Shown here piece by piece: positions 1-10,834 of a stretch of DNA of 64,000 bases. Numbering within the stretch: the first letter of the stretch is position 1; the number at the start of each line of letters is the position of its first letter. The position numbers and the translations under genes are program-made. This stretch comes from Streptomyces sp. NBC_00335 (lineage in GTDB: Bacteria > Actinomycetota > Actinomycetes > Streptomycetales > Streptomycetaceae). Location: NCBI RefSeq assembly GCF_036127095.1, contig NZ_CP108006.1, positions 6,563,501 to 6,627,500 of the forward strand, given 5' to 3'. The notes beneath the pieces are model-generated. The model was given only the letters and a program-made list of their open reading frames with translations, ran no database searches and was not told the DNA's origin.

Positions 1-36
1 ATGGTCGATGTCACTCCGAAGCTCACGGAGAGGTAG
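1..36 (+). CDS. 3' end of an upstream gene (partial)
   Basis: The first 36 bases read in frame to a TAG stop and end in the residues VDVTPKLTER. This could be the last codons of a longer gene that starts left of the window, because an ATG at base 1 alone would encode only 11 residues. In Streptomyces and other actinobacteria the gene before gap is normally whiA, which encodes a sporulation regulator. That identity rests on gene order only. Confidence 0.4.
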   Translation: MVDVTPKLTER

Positions 37-44
37 TGTCGTAA

Positions 45-1115
<1,071 letters not shown>

Positions 1116-1255
1116 GCACCAAGACAGGCACCACGAAGTGAGCACCGGGGCTCGGGCAGCGCGATGAAGCGCTGTACGGGCCCTGTTGCTTGCCTCGTAC
1201 CCCTCTCGCCCCGCACGGGTAAAGTCCTGGGCTGGGAAAAGGAGTAGAAAACAGC

Positions 1256-2467
1256 ATGAAGACGATCGACGAACTTCTCGCCGAGGGCGTGTCCGGCAAG
1301 CGTGTCTTCGTACGCGCGGACCTGAACGTGCCGCTCTCGAACGGTGAGATCACCGATGACGGCCGCATCCGCGCCGTGCAGCCCACCATCGCGAAGCTCG
1401 CCGAGGCCGGCGCCCGCGTGGTCGTGGCCTCGCACCTGGGCCGCCCCAAGGGCGCCCCGGACCCGGCCTTCTCGCTGGCGCCCGCCGCCGCCCGCCTCGG
1501 CGAGCTGCTCGGCACGGACGTCGCGTTCGCCACCGACACCGTGGGCGCCTCCGCCAAGGAGACCGTCGCGGCCCTCGCCGACGGCCAGGTCGCCGTCATC
1601 GAGAACCTGCGCTTCAACGCGGGTGAGACCGCGAAGGACGACGCCGAGCGCGGCGCCTTCGCGGACCAGCTCGCCGAGCTGGCCGACATCTACGTCGGCG
1701 ACGGCTTCGGCGCTGTCCACCGCAAGCACGCCTCGGTCTTCGACCTCCCCGCGCGCCTCCCGCACGCGGCCGGCTACCTCATCGCCACCGAGGTCGGCGT
1801 CCTGAAGAAGCTGACCGCCGAGGTCAAGCGCCCGTACGTGGTCATCCTCGGCGGCGCCAAGGTCTCCGACAAGCTCGCCGTCATCGACGAGCTGCTCGGC
1901 AAGGCCGACCGCCTCCTCATCGGCGGCGGCATGGCGTACACCTTCCTCTACGCCAAGGGCTACGAGGTCGGCATCTCCCTGCTCCAGAAGGACCAGGTGG
2001 ACGTCGTCAAGGAGTACATGGAGCGCGCCGAGAAGAACGGTGTCGAGCTGGTCCTCCCGGTCGACATCCTCGCCTCCAAGGACTTCCCGGACCTGAAGAC
2101 CAAGGCCCCGGCGGACTTCATCACCGTCGACGCGGACAAGATCCCCGCCGACCAGGAGGGTCTGGACATCGGTCCCAAGACCCGTGAGCTGTACGCCTCG
2201 AAGATCGCCGACGCCGAGACCGTCTTCTGGAACGGCCCCGTGGGCGTCTTCGAGCACCCCGACTACGCCGGCGGCACCCGCGCCATCGCGCAGGCCCTCG
2301 TCGACAGCAACGCCTTCACGGTCGTCGGCGGTGGCGACTCGGCCGCCGCCGTGCGCACGCTGGGCTTCGACGAGAACGCTTTCGGCCACATTTCGACCGG
2401 TGGCGGCGCCTCCCTCGAGTACCTCGAGGGCAAGACGCTCCCCGGCCTCGCCGCACTGGAGGTCTGA
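1256..2467 (+). CDS. pgk: phosphoglycerate kinase
   Basis: It transfers phosphate from 1,3-bisphosphoglycerate to ADP, the first ATP-yielding step of glycolysis. At 403 residues it is full length. RADLNVPL near residues 21-28 carries substrate-binding Arg and Asp residues, GGAKVSDK lies mid-protein, and the C-terminal nucleotide loop GGGDSAAA is present. The ATG is preceded by AAAAGGAG, a strong ribosome site. It lies 140 bases after gap and 6 bases before tpiA, so pgk and tpiA are almost certainly cotranscribed. Confidence 0.98.
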   Translation: MKTIDELLAEGVSGKRVFVRADLNVPLSNGEITDDGRIRAVQPTIAKLAEAGARVVVASHLGRPKGAPDPAFSLAPAAARLGELLGTDVAFATDTVGASAKETVAALADGQVAVIENLRFNAGETAKDDAERGAFADQLAELADIYVGDGFGAVHRKHASVFDLPARLPHAAGYLIATEVGVLKKLTAEVKRPYVVILGGAKVSDKLAVIDELLGKADRLLIGGGMAYTFLYAKGYEVGISLLQKDQVDVVKEYMERAEKNGVELVLPVDILASKDFPDLKTKAPADFITVDADKIPADQEGLDIGPKTRELYASKIADAETVFWNGPVGVFEHPDYAGGTRAIAQALVDSNAFTVVGGGDSAAAVRTLGFDENAFGHISTGGGASLEYLEGKTLPGLAALEV

Positions 2468-2473
2468 ACCCTG

Positions 2474-3262
2474 ATGACTGAGAACACCGCCGGCCGTACC
2501 CCGCTGATGGCGGGCAACTGGAAGATGAACCTCAACCACCTCGAGGCCATCGCCCACGTCCAGAAGCTCGCCTTCGCCCTGGCCGACAAGGACTACGACT
2601 TCGTCGAGGTCGCGGTCCTGCCGCCCTTCGTCGACCTGCGCTCGGTCCAGACCCTGGTCGACGGCGACAAGCTGAAGATCAAGTACGGCGCCCAGGACAT
2701 CTCGGCCCACGACTCCGGTGCCTACACCGGCGAGATCTCCGGCCCGATGCTCTCGAAGCTGAAGTGCACGTTCGTGGCCGTCGGCCACAGCGAGCGCCGC
2801 CAGTACCACGGCGAGAACGACGAGATCTGCAACGCCAAGGTCAAGGCCGCCTACAAGCACGGGATCACCCCGATCCTGTGCGTCGGCGAGGGCCTGGACA
2901 TCCGCAAGGCCGGCCAGCAGGTCGAGTACACGCTGAAGCAGCTCGACGGCGGACTCAAGGACGTCCCGGCCGAGCAGGTCGAGTCCATCGTGATCGCGTA
3001 CGAGCCCGTCTGGGCGATCGGGACCGGCGAGGTCGCCACCCCCGATGACGCGCAGGAGGTCTGCGGTGCCATCCGCGTCCGCCTCGCGGAGCTGTACTCG
3101 CAGGAGCTGGCCGACAAGGTCCGCATCCAGTACGGCGGCTCGGTCAAGTCCGGCAACATCGCCGCGATCATGGCCCAGCCCGACGTCGACGGCGCCCTGA
3201 TCGGCGGCGCGGCGCTGGACGCGGACGAGTTCGTGAAGATCGTCCGGTTCCGCGACCAGTGA
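2474..3262 (+). CDS. tpiA: triosephosphate isomerase
   Basis: It interconverts dihydroxyacetone phosphate and glyceraldehyde 3-phosphate. The 262-residue TIM barrel has the substrate-binding lysine in GNWKMN near the N terminus, the electrophilic histidine in VGHSERR, and the catalytic glutamate in [11 protein letters not shown] followed by the flexible loop. It starts six bases after pgk, suggesting translational coupling. A strong hairpin follows 44 bases downstream and probably ends the glycolytic transcript. Confidence 0.98.
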   Translation: MTENTAGRTPLMAGNWKMNLNHLEAIAHVQKLAFALADKDYDFVEVAVLPPFVDLRSVQTLVDGDKLKIKYGAQDISAHDSGAYTGEISGPMLSKLKCTFVAVGHSERRQYHGENDEICNAKVKAAYKHGITPILCVGEGLDIRKAGQQVEYTLKQLDGGLKDVPAEQVESIVIAYEPVWAIGTGEVATPDDAQEVCGAIRVRLAELYSQELADKVRIQYGGSVKSGNIAAIMAQPDVDGALIGGAALDADEFVKIVRFRDQ

Positions 3263-3306
3263 CGTTCATCGTGAGTATGCGGTAGGACGGATCCGTCGTA
3301 CCCTTG

Positions 3307-3342
3307 CGGGGGCCAGCAGGCTGAACCAGCCGCTGGCCCCCG
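3307..3342 (+). terminator. hairpin after tpiA
   Basis: An 11-base arm CGGGGGCCAGC at 3307-3317 pairs with GCTGGCCCCCG at 3332-3342. The space between contains a second nested stem, GGCTG/CAGCC, around an AAC loop. There is no U tract, as is usual in Streptomyces. It separates tpiA from secG and could be a terminator or attenuator. Confidence 0.7.
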
Positions 3343-3405
3343 TGCTCGTAATCGGCAATGCGGGAAAGCCGGAAAGCCAGTAAGCCCAGAAAGTAGGAAT
3401 CAGCC

Positions 3406-3642
3406 GTGATTTTGGGGTTCGAGATCGCCTTGGTCGTCTTCAGCGCCCTGCTGATGCTGCTCGTGCTGATGCACAAGGGCAAGGGCGGCGGTCTTTCCGA
3501 CATGTTCGGCGGCGGTATGCAGTCGTCGGTCGGCGGCTCCTCGGTCGCGGAGCGCAACCTCGACCGCATCACCGTGGTGATCGGTCTGCTCTGGTTCGCG
3601 TGCATCGTCGCGCTCGGTCTGCTCATGAAGACCGGCAGCTGA
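3406..3642 (+). CDS. secG: preprotein translocase subunit SecG
   Basis: This small inner-membrane subunit of the SecYEG translocon assists protein export. It has 78 residues, the typical size. There are two hydrophobic helices, about residues 2-22 and 53-75, joined by a glycine-rich cytoplasmic loop containing [14 protein letters not shown], the family hallmark. The GTG start is preceded by AAGTAGGAAT. SecG directly after tpiA is the conserved arrangement in actinobacteria. Confidence 0.95.
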   Translation: MILGFEIALVVFSALLMLLVLMHKGKGGGLSDMFGGGMQSSVGGSSVAERNLDRITVVIGLLWFACIVALGLLMKTGS

Positions 3643-3819
3643 ACCGTTCTGGCCATTCCGGCCGTCCGGTCGGCTCTCCCCGGCCTATCATGAGGTCCGG
3701 CGTTCTTGTCTGGAATGGGTAACTCCACTCCTGGACTTGCGCCCGCCTTACGTAGACTTGGGCGCCCGCGACGGAATCCACTCACGTTTCGCGGCACCAT
3801 CACGCAGGGAGTTACGACC

Positions 3820-4155
3820 GTGGCAAGTGGCAACGCGATCCGTGGTAGTCGGGTCGGAGCGGGGCCGATGGGTGAGGCCGAGCGCGGCGAGTCCGCGCCC
3901 CGCCTGCGCATCTCCTTCTGGTGCTCGAACGGGCACGAGACGCAGCCGAGCTTCGCCAGCGACGCGCAGGTGCCGGACACCTGGGACTGCCCGCGCTGCG
4001 GGTTCCCGGCCGGCCAGGACCGGGACAACCCGCCCGCACCCCCGCGCACCGAGCCGTACAAGACGCACCTGGCCTACGTACGCGAGCGGCGCACGGACGC
4101 CGACGGCGAGGCGATCCTCGCCGAGGCGCTCGCCAAACTGCGCGGCGAGATCTGA
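3820..4155 (+). CDS. RNA polymerase-binding protein of the RbpA family
   Basis: RbpA proteins bind the principal sigma factor and RNA polymerase core and stabilise open complexes in actinobacteria. This 111-residue protein keeps the N-terminal basic tail [10 protein letters not shown], a zinc-finger-like core (CSNGH followed by CPRCG) and a C-terminal sigma-interaction segment that includes [15 protein letters not shown]. It differs from the main RbpA, whose tail reads THWDMLxERR, because here the segment is [10 protein letters not shown]. It is therefore probably a paralogue. The GTG start gives a sensible N terminus and follows CAGGGAG. A 17-base perfect hairpin follows the gene. Confidence 0.85.
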   Translation: MASGNAIRGSRVGAGPMGEAERGESAPRLRISFWCSNGHETQPSFASDAQVPDTWDCPRCGFPAGQDRDNPPAPPRTEPYKTHLAYVRERRTDADGEAILAEALAKLRGEI

Positions 4156-4187
4156 CGCGTCCCCACCGAACAACCGAAGTGGCATCC

Positions 4188-4227
4188 GGCCCGGCCCGCA
4201 GGAGTCTTCCCTCCTGCGGGCCGGGCC
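4188..4227 (+). terminator. 17-bp hairpin after the RbpA-like gene
   Basis: A perfect 17-base stem (4188-4204 with 4211-4227) encloses a six-base loop TCTTCC and is followed by GCTTTGTG. It lies between the RbpA-like gene and pgi and is a convincing rho-independent terminator. Confidence 0.85.
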
Positions 4228-4303
4228 GCTTTGTGTCGGTTGTGCCGCTTCCCATCCCTTAGGTTGGAACCGGCGGGGCACGACAGGACAGGAAGTGGGT
4301 TTG

Positions 4304-5965
4304 ATGTCCGAGATGAACGCAGACAGCCGTACGAGGCTCAACCGGACGCCCGAGTGGGCCGCACTCGGCAAGCACCGGGACGAGCTGGGGCAGACGCATC
4401 TGCGGGAGCTGTTCGCGACGGATCCGGGCCGGGGCACCGGCTACACCCTGCGGGTCGCAGACCTGCACATCGACTACTCGAAGCACCTCGTGACCGACGA
4501 GACGCTGACTCTGCTGCGCCAACTGGCCGCGGCGACCGGCGTGGCCGAGCTGCGCGAGGCCATGTTCCGCGGCGAGAAGATCAACACGACCGAGGACCGG
4601 GCGGTCCTGCACACCGCGCTGCGCGCCCCGGCCGACGCGGTCGTCGAGGTGGACGGGGAGAACGTCGTGCCCGGCGTCCACGCGGTCCTCGACAAGATGG
4701 CGGCCTTCGCCGGCCGCGTCCGGTCGGGGGAGTGGACCGGCTCCACCGGCAAGCGCATCAAGAACGTCGTCAACATCGGCATCGGCGGCTCCGACTTGGG
4801 GCCGGCGATGGCGTACGAGGCGCTGCGCGCCTTCTCCGACCGGGGCCTGAACCTGCGCTTCGTGTCGAACGTGGACGGCGCCGACCTGCACGAGGCCGTA
4901 CGGGACCTGGACCCGCACGAGACGCTCTTCATCATCGCGTCGAAGACCTTCACGACGATCGAGACCATCACCAACGCCACTTCGGCGCGGGAATGGCTGC
5001 TCGCGGGCGTCGGCGGCGACGAGGCGGCCGTGGCACGGCACTTCGTGGCGCTGTCCACCAACGAGGAGAAGGTCTCCGCGTTCGGCATCGACACGGCCAA
5101 CATGTTCGAGTTCTGGGACTGGGTCGGCGGGCGCTACTCCTTCGACTCCGCGATCGGGCTGTCCCTGATGATCGCGATCGGCCCGGAGGCGTTCCGGGAA
5201 CTGCTCGGCGGATTCCACACCATGGACGAGCACTTCCGCACGGCGCCGGCCGAGGAGAACGCCCCGCTGCTGCTGGGCCTGCTGGGGATCTGGTACGGGG
5301 CGTTCTTCGACGCGCAGTCGCACGCCGTGCTCCCGTACAGCCACTACCTCTCCCGGTTCACCGCGTACTTGCAGCAGCTGGACATGGAGTCCAACGGCAA
5401 GTCGGTGGACCGCGAGGGCAACCCGGTGGACTGGCAGACCGGGCCGGTGGTGTGGGGCACGCCCGGCACCAACGGCCAGCACGCCTACTACCAGTTGATC
5501 CACCAGGGCACCCGGGTGATCCCGGCGGACTTCATCGGCTTCGCGCGGCCGGTGGGCGAACTGCTCCCGGCGCTGGCGGCCCAGCACGACCTGCTGATGG
5601 CGAACTTCTTCGCGCAGACGCAGGCGCTGGCCTTCGGCAAGACGGCGGACGAGGTCCGGGCGGAGGGCGTCGCCGAACCGCTGGTCCCGCACAAGACCTT
5701 CGCGGGCAACCACCCGACGACCACGATCCTGGCGACCGAGCTGACCCCGGCCGTACTGGGCCAGTTGATCGCGCTCTACGAGCACAAGGTGTTCGTCCAG
5801 GGCGCGGTGTGGAACATCGACTCCTTCGACCAGTGGGGCGTGGAGCTCGGGAAGGTACTGGCCAAGCGGATCGAGCCGGCGCTCACCGAAGGCACGGAGG
5901 TGCCGGGCCTGGACGCGTCCACGCGCGCGCTGGTGGCCGCGTACCGCTCGCTGCGGGGCCGCTGA
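4304..5965 (+). CDS. pgi: glucose-6-phosphate isomerase
   Basis: It interconverts glucose 6-phosphate and fructose 6-phosphate, linking glycolysis with the pentose phosphate genes encoded just downstream on the other strand. The 553 residues match the long bacterial form. Signatures include IGGSDLGP, the phosphate-binding SKTFTTIET segment, VGGRYS, and a C-terminal [20 protein letters not shown] region with the active-site lysine. The ATG is preceded by ACAGGAAGTGGG. The reading frame stays open far upstream only because of GC bias; the terminator at 4188-4227 supports the later start. Confidence 0.97.
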   Translation: MSEMNADSRTRLNRTPEWAALGKHRDELGQTHLRELFATDPGRGTGYTLRVADLHIDYSKHLVTDETLTLLRQLAAATGVAELREAMFRGEKINTTEDRAVLHTALRAPADAVVEVDGENVVPGVHAVLDKMAAFAGRVRSGEWTGSTGKRIKNVVNIGIGGSDLGPAMAYEALRAFSDRGLNLRFVSNVDGADLHEAVRDLDPHETLFIIASKTFTTIETITNATSAREWLLAGVGGDEAAVARHFVALSTNEEKVSAFGIDTANMFEFWDWVGGRYSFDSAIGLSLMIAIGPEAFRELLGGFHTMDEHFRTAPAEENAPLLLGLLGIWYGAFFDAQSHAVLPYSHYLSRFTAYLQQLDMESNGKSVDREGNPVDWQTGPVVWGTPGTNGQHAYYQLIHQGTRVIPADFIGFARPVGELLPALAAQHDLLMANFFAQTQALAFGKTADEVRAEGVAEPLVPHKTFAGNHPTTTILATELTPAVLGQLIALYEHKVFVQGAVWNIDSFDQWGVELGKVLAKRIEPALTEGTEVPGLDASTRALVAAYRSLRGR

Positions 5966-5982
5966 CGGTAGACGGAACGCAG

Positions 5983-6018
5983 ACAGGGCCCGCTCTCCTC
6001 GCGGAGGGCGGGCCCTGT
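5983..6018. terminator. bidirectional terminator between pgi and pgl
   Basis: ACAGGGCCCGC at 5983-5993 pairs with GCGGGCCCTGT at 6008-6018, and the stem extends inward over TCTCC/GGAGG. It lies between two converging genes, so it can stop transcription from either side. Confidence 0.8.
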
Positions 6019-6059
6019 CGGGTTGTACGGGGTCTGCGGGTTCCGCAGGTTCTACGGGG

Positions 6060-6848
6060 TCAGGCCGAGGCCGGGGGGTACATGGCCGGCGGGAGCTTCG
6101 CCGCCGCCGCGCGGTCGAGGAGCCACAGGGTGCGGGAGCGGCCGTACGCGGCGGCCGCCGGGGCCTGGACCTCGCCCGCCCCGCCCAGCGCGATCGCCAC
6201 CGCTCCGGCCTTGTCCTCGCCGGCCGCCAGCAGCCAGACCTCGCGGGCCGCCCGGATCGCCGGGAGGGTGAGCGAGATCCGGGTCGGCGGGGGCTTGGGC
6301 GCGCCGTGGACGCCGACCACCGTGCGCTCGCTCTCGCGGGACGCGGGGTGTTCGGGGAAGAGGGAGGCCACGTGGGTGTCCGGGCCCACGCCCAGCATCA
6401 GGACGTCGAAGCGGGGGACCGGACCATGGTCCTCGGGGCCGGAGGCCTTGAGGAGCTCCGCCGCGTAGGAGGCGGCCGCCGCGTCCACGTCGACCCCGTA
6501 CGGGCCGTCGGAGGCGGGCATGGCGTGAACCCGCGCGGGGTCCACCGGGACGGCGTCCAGCAGGGCCTCACGGGCCTGGACGTGGTTGCGCTCGGGGTCG
6601 GCGGCCGGCACGTAGCGCTCGTCGCCCCACCACAGGTCGATCCGGGACCAGTCGATGGCGTCCCGGGCCGGGGCCGCGGCCAGCGCGGCGAGCAGGCCGT
6701 TGCCGTTGCGGCCACCGGTGAGGACCACGGACGCGGTGCCGCGGGCCGCCTGTGCGTCCACGATCTTCGTGATCAGCCGGGCGGCCGCGGCCTGGGCCAT
6801 CAGCTCCTTGTCCCGGTGGACGACGACCTGGGGAGTCGTCATACCCAT
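6060..6848 (-). CDS. pgl: 6-phosphogluconolactonase
   Basis: It hydrolyses 6-phosphoglucono-lactone to 6-phosphogluconate, the second step of the oxidative pentose phosphate pathway. The protein has 262 residues of the DevB/SOL type with the glycine-rich VVLTGGRNGNGLLAALAA segment, the WGDERYVP motif near the active site and VGPDTHVASLFPEHP. An ATG six bases downstream (6842) is also possible, but AAGGCGG is better spaced for 6848. It is the last gene of the tkt-tal-zwf-opcA-pgl run, set off from opcA by a palindromic element. Confidence 0.95.
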   Translation of the reverse strand: MGMTTPQVVVHRDKELMAQAAAARLITKIVDAQAARGTASVVLTGGRNGNGLLAALAAAPARDAIDWSRIDLWWGDERYVPAADPERNHVQAREALLDAVPVDPARVHAMPASDGPYGVDVDAAAASYAAELLKASGPEDHGPVPRFDVLMLGVGPDTHVASLFPEHPASRESERTVVGVHGAPKPPPTRISLTLPAIRAAREVWLLAAGEDKAGAVAIALGGAGEVQAPAAAAYGRSRTLWLLDRAAAAKLPPAMYPPASA

Positions 6849-6896
6849 GTGCTGCCGCCTTGTCGGTAGTTCTGCGTTCGGGTGCGGGTCCGGATG

Positions 6897-7060
6897 CCGC
6901 TGCGCGGAGCCTTCCCCCCACCCCGCCCCTTCCCGAAACCGGGGGCTCCGCCCCCGGACCCCCGCGCCTCAAACGCCGGCGAGGCTGGGTTCATTCAGCC
7001 CGTCCGGCGTTTGAGGACCGGGGTCCGGGGCGGAGCCCCGGGGAACGGTGGAAGGGCGGG
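6897..7060. repeat. Streptomyces interspersed palindromic element (copy A)
   Basis: A compound palindrome fills most of the opcA-pgl gap. Inner arms CTCAAACGCCGG (6968-6979) and CCGGCGTTTGAG (7004-7015) pair over 12 bases, with further partial pairing toward the loop. Outer GC-rich arms such as GGGGCTCCGCCCC and its complement surround them. The left flank carries CCGCCCCTTCCCGAAACCGGGG. A closely related copy lies inside cobB near 63478-63640. Confidence 0.85.
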
Positions 7061-7090
7061 TAGGGGACGGCCCCGCGCAGCGGCCCGTGC

Positions 7091-8152
7091 CTACTGCTTG
7101 GCCGCGGCCTTCTTGGCCGGCTTCGCCGGAGCGGGCTTCGCCGCCGGAGCATCCGCCTTGGCCGGGGCCGCCTTGGCCGGAGCCTCCGCCTTCGCGGGAG
7201 CCGGCTTCGCGGGCGCCGGTTCGGCCGTGGGGGCCAGGCGGGCCACGCCGAACTTCAGCGAGGCCTCGTAGGTGTTGTCCGGGTCCAGGCGGCGGAGTTC
7301 CTCCGCCAGGAGCTCGGCCGTGTCGCGGCGCTTCAGCGCCACCGCGCGGTCGGGCTGCCCCGGCATGCACAGCGTGGCCAGCGCCCCGTCCGCCCGGTCC
7401 AGGACGATCTCGCCGTCCTTGGTCTCCAGACGCACCGCGGTGAGCCCGGGGCCCGCCGAGGAGGTGCGCTTGACGGGGACCCCCAGCCGGTCCGCGAGCC
7501 ACATCGCCAGCAGCTCGCAGCTCGGGTTGTCGTCCTCGCCCTCGACCGTGGCCGAGGACACCGAGTGGGTCTGCTGGTCGAGCGCCGCCGCCAGCATGGA
7601 GCGCCACGGGGTGATCCGGGTCCAGGACAGGTCCGTGTCCCCGGGCGCGTACGCCCCGGCCCGGCTGCCGAGCGCCTCGATCGGATCCTCGGTGGAGTAC
7701 GTGTCCGTGATCCGGCGCTGGCCGAGTGCCCCCAGGGGGTCGCCCGCCAGGTCCTGCGGAGCGCCCTCCGGCCACCAGACGACGACGGGCGCGTCCGGGA
7801 GGAGCAGCGGGAGAACCACCGACTGGGCGTGGTCGACCAGTTCGCCGTGCAGGCGGAGCACGACCGTCTCGCCGGTGCCGGAGTCCGTCCCCACGCGGAC
7901 TTCCGCGTCGAGACGGGCATCGCGGCGGCTGCGCGGCGAGCGGCTGACCCGCTTGATGACGACGACGATCCGCGAGGGGTGTTCGCGGGACGCGTCGTTC
8001 GCCGACTTGAGCGCGTCGTACGCGTTCTCCTCGTCGGTCACGATCACCAGCGTGAGCACCATCCCGATGGCAGGCGTGCCGATGTCCCGGCGCGCCTGCA
8101 CCAACGAGGCGTTGATCTTGCTGGAGTTGGTCTCCGTGAGATCGATCTTCAT
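7091..8152 (-). CDS. opcA: glucose-6-phosphate dehydrogenase assembly protein OpcA
   Basis: OpcA is needed for assembly and activity of Zwf in actinobacteria and cyanobacteria. The 353 residues match the family (MKIDLTETNSSKINASLVQARR at the N terminus, shown here as its first part MKIDLTETNSSKI). The C-terminal 60 residues are an alanine/lysine/proline repeat tail resembling PAKAEAPAKAAPAKADAP, likely disordered and lineage-specific. The ATG overlaps the zwf stop by four bases, so the two are translationally coupled. Confidence 0.95.
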   Translation of the reverse strand: MKIDLTETNSSKINASLVQARRDIGTPAIGMVLTLVIVTDEENAYDALKSANDASREHPSRIVVVIKRVSRSPRSRRDARLDAEVRVGTDSGTGETVVLRLHGELVDHAQSVVLPLLLPDAPVVVWWPEGAPQDLAGDPLGALGQRRITDTYSTEDPIEALGSRAGAYAPGDTDLSWTRITPWRSMLAAALDQQTHSVSSATVEGEDDNPSCELLAMWLADRLGVPVKRTSSAGPGLTAVRLETKDGEIVLDRADGALATLCMPGQPDRAVALKRRDTAELLAEELRRLDPDNTYEASLKFGVARLAPTAEPAPAKPAPAKAEAPAKAAPAKADAPAAKPAPAKPAKKAAAKQ

Positions 8153-9675
8153 GGCCGGCGCCAGCTCCGTCCGTCTCGTGCGAGCATCTCGTCCGCCTCG
8201 ACCGGTCCCCAGGTGCCCGACGGGTACTGCGCGGGCTTGCCGTGCGTGTCCCAGTACTGCTCGATCGGGTCGAGGATGTTCCAGGACAGCTCGACCTCCT
8301 GGTGGCGCGGGAACAGGTTCGCGTCACCCAGCAGCACGTCGAGGATCAGCCGCTCGTAGGCCTCGGGACTCGACTCCGTGAAGGACTCGCCGTAGGCGAA
8401 GTCCATCGTCACGTCCCGGACCTCCATGGAGGTGCCCGGAACCTTGGAACCGAAGCGCACCGTCACGCCCTCGTCCGGCTGGACCCGGATGACCAGGGCG
8501 TTCTGCCCCAGCTCCTCGGTCGCGCCCGATTCGAACGGCAGGTACGGGGCCCGCTTGAAGACGACCGCGATCTCGGTCACCCGGCGGCCCAGGCGCTTGC
8601 CCGTCCGCAGGTAGAACGGGACGCCCGCCCAGCGGCGGTTGTTGATCTCCAGGCGGATGGCCGCGTAGGTGTCGGTCTTCGACTTGGGGTCGATGCCGTC
8701 CTCTTCGAGGTACCCGACGACCTTCTCGCCGCCCTGCCACGCAGCCGAGTACTGGCCGCGCACGGTGTGCTTGCCCAGGTCCTCGGGCAGCTCCACGGCG
8801 GTCAGCACCTTGAGCTTCTCGGCCACCAGCGCCTTGGGGTGGAAGGAGCCGGGCTCCTCCATCGCGGTGAGCGCCAGCAGCTGGAGCAGGTGGTTCTGGA
8901 TGACGTCGCGGGCCGCGCCGATGCCGTCGTAGTAGCCGGCCCGGCCGCCGATGCCGATGTCCTCGGCCATGGTGATCTGCACGTGGTCCACGTACGACCG
9001 GTTCCAGATCGGCTCGAACATCGTGTTGGCGAAGCGGAGCGCCAGGATGTTCTGGACGGTCTCCTTGCCCAGGTAGTGGTCGATCCGGAAGACCTCGTTG
9101 GGCGGGAAGACGTCGTGCACGAGCTGGTTGAGCTCCTGTGCACTGGTCAGGTCGTGCCCGAACGGCTTCTCGATGACCGCGCGCCGCCAGGAGCCTTCCT
9201 TCTGCGCCAGCCCGTGCTTCTTGAGCTGGGCGACGACCTTGGGGAAGAACTTCGGCGGGACGGACAGGTAGAAGGCGAAGTTGCCGCCGGTGCCCTGCGC
9301 CTTGTCCAGCTCCTCGATCGTCGACTTCAGCGTCTCGAACGCCTGGTCGTCGTCGAAGTCGCCCTGGACGAAACGGCAGCCCTGGACGAGCTGCTGCCAG
9401 ACCTCTTCACGGAAGGGGGTGCGCGCGTGCTGCTTGACCGCGTCGTGAACCTCCTGCGCGAAGTCCTCGTCCTGCCACTCACGTCGGGCGAAGCCGATCA
9501 GTGAGAAGCCCGGCGGGAGCAGGCCGCGGTTGGCGAGGTCGTAGACGGCAGGCATCAGCTTCTTGCGCGACAGGTCACCCGTAACGCCGAAAATGACCAG
9601 GCCGGACGGCCCCGCGATGCGCGGGAGCCGCCGGTCCTGTGCGTCACGAAGCGGGTTCGCTCCGTTTACAGACAA
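8149..9675 (-). CDS. zwf: glucose-6-phosphate 1-dehydrogenase
   Basis: It oxidises glucose 6-phosphate to the lactone and makes NADPH, the entry step of the oxidative pentose phosphate pathway. The 508 residues are normal. The nucleotide-binding loop GVTGDLSRKKLMP is at the N terminus, and the active-site signature RIDHYLGKETVQN lies near the middle. It is five bases downstream of tal and overlaps opcA by four bases. Confidence 0.97.
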   Translation of the reverse strand: MSVNGANPLRDAQDRRLPRIAGPSGLVIFGVTGDLSRKKLMPAVYDLANRGLLPPGFSLIGFARREWQDEDFAQEVHDAVKQHARTPFREEVWQQLVQGCRFVQGDFDDDQAFETLKSTIEELDKAQGTGGNFAFYLSVPPKFFPKVVAQLKKHGLAQKEGSWRRAVIEKPFGHDLTSAQELNQLVHDVFPPNEVFRIDHYLGKETVQNILALRFANTMFEPIWNRSYVDHVQITMAEDIGIGGRAGYYDGIGAARDVIQNHLLQLLALTAMEEPGSFHPKALVAEKLKVLTAVELPEDLGKHTVRGQYSAAWQGGEKVVGYLEEDGIDPKSKTDTYAAIRLEINNRRWAGVPFYLRTGKRLGRRVTEIAVVFKRAPYLPFESGATEELGQNALVIRVQPDEGVTVRFGSKVPGTSMEVRDVTMDFAYGESFTESSPEAYERLILDVLLGDANLFPRHQEVELSWNILDPIEQYWDTHGKPAQYPSGTWGPVEADEMLARDGRSWRRP

Positions 9676-9680
9676 AGTGT

Positions 9681-10799
9681 TCAGGCCTCCGTGGGGGCGA
9701 GGCGCTCAAGCTCCGCCTCGGTCGACTTCAGCAGGTCGTTCCAGGACACCGCGAACTTCTCGACGCCCTCTTCTTCGAGCAGCTGCACCACATCGTCGTA
9801 CGAAATGCCCAGCTTCGCGACCGCTGCGAGCTCGGCGCGGGACTGCTCGTACGTGCCGCTGATGGTGTCGCCCTCGACCACGCCGTGGTCGGCGGTGGCC
9901 TCGAGGGTGCCCTCGGGCATGGTGTTCACGGTGCCGGGGGCGACCAGGTCCACCACGTACAGGGTGTCCTTGTACGCCGGGTCCTTGACGCCGGTCGAGG
10001 CCCAGAGCGGACGCTGCTTGTTGGCGTGCGCCTTGTCCAGGGCGGCCCAGCGCTCGGAGGAGAACACCTCTTCGTAGGCCTCGTAGGCCAGACGGGCGTT
10101 CGCGAGCGCCGCCTTGCCCTTGAGGGCCTTGGCCTCGTCGGTGCCCAGCGCGTCCAGGCGCTTGTCGATCTCGGAGTCCACGCGGGACACGAAGAACGAG
10201 GCGACCGAGTGGATCTTGGAGAGGTCCAGGCCCGCGGCCTTCGCCTTCTCCAGGCCCGCCAGGTAGGCGTCCATGACCTCGCGGTAGCGCTCCAGCGAGA
10301 AGATCAGCGTGACGTTGACGCTGATGCCCTTGCCGATGACCTCGGTGATCGCCGGCAGGCCGGCCTTGGTCGCCGGGATCTTGATGAGCGTGTTCGGACG
10401 GTCCACCAGCCACGCGAGCTGCTTGGCCTCGGCGATGGTCGCCGTGGTGTTGTGGGCCAGGCGCGGGTCGACCTCGATCGACACGCGGCCGTCCTGGCCC
10501 TCGGTCGAGTCGTAGACCGGGCGCAGGATGTCGGCGGCGTCGCGGACGTCCGCCGTGGTGATCATGCGGATCGCCTCTTCGACGGTGACCTTGCGGGCGG
10601 CCAGGTCGGCGAGCTGCTGCCCGTACCCCTCGCCGCCGCTGATCGCCTTCTGGAAGATCGCCGGGTTGGTGGTGACACCGACCACGTGCTGCTGGTCGAT
10701 GAGCTCGGCCAGGTTGCCGGACGTGATGCGCTTGCGGGACAGGTCGTCCAGCCAGATCGCCACGCCCTCGTCGGAAAGGCGCTTCAGTGCGTCTGTCAT
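9681..10799 (-). CDS. tal: transaldolase
   Basis: It transfers a three-carbon unit between sugar phosphates in the non-oxidative pentose phosphate pathway. The protein has 372 residues, the long actinobacterial type that groups with TalB-like enzymes. The Schiff-base lysine lies in [12 protein letters not shown] and [11 protein letters not shown] marks the N-terminal barrel. The ATG gives the conventional start [12 protein letters not shown]; the longer open frame upstream lacks conserved residues. It lies between tkt and zwf with short gaps on both sides. Confidence 0.96.
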   Translation of the reverse strand: MTDALKRLSDEGVAIWLDDLSRKRITSGNLAELIDQQHVVGVTTNPAIFQKAISGGEGYGQQLADLAARKVTVEEAIRMITTADVRDAADILRPVYDSTEGQDGRVSIEVDPRLAHNTTATIAEAKQLAWLVDRPNTLIKIPATKAGLPAITEVIGKGISVNVTLIFSLERYREVMDAYLAGLEKAKAAGLDLSKIHSVASFFVSRVDSEIDKRLDALGTDEAKALKGKAALANARLAYEAYEEVFSSERWAALDKAHANKQRPLWASTGVKDPAYKDTLYVVDLVAPGTVNTMPEGTLEATADHGVVEGDTISGTYEQSRAELAAVAKLGISYDDVVQLLEEEGVEKFAVSWNDLLKSTEAELERLAPTEA

Positions 10800-10834
10800 G
10801 GGAATTGCATCTCCTACTGGTCTGGGTACGGGAG

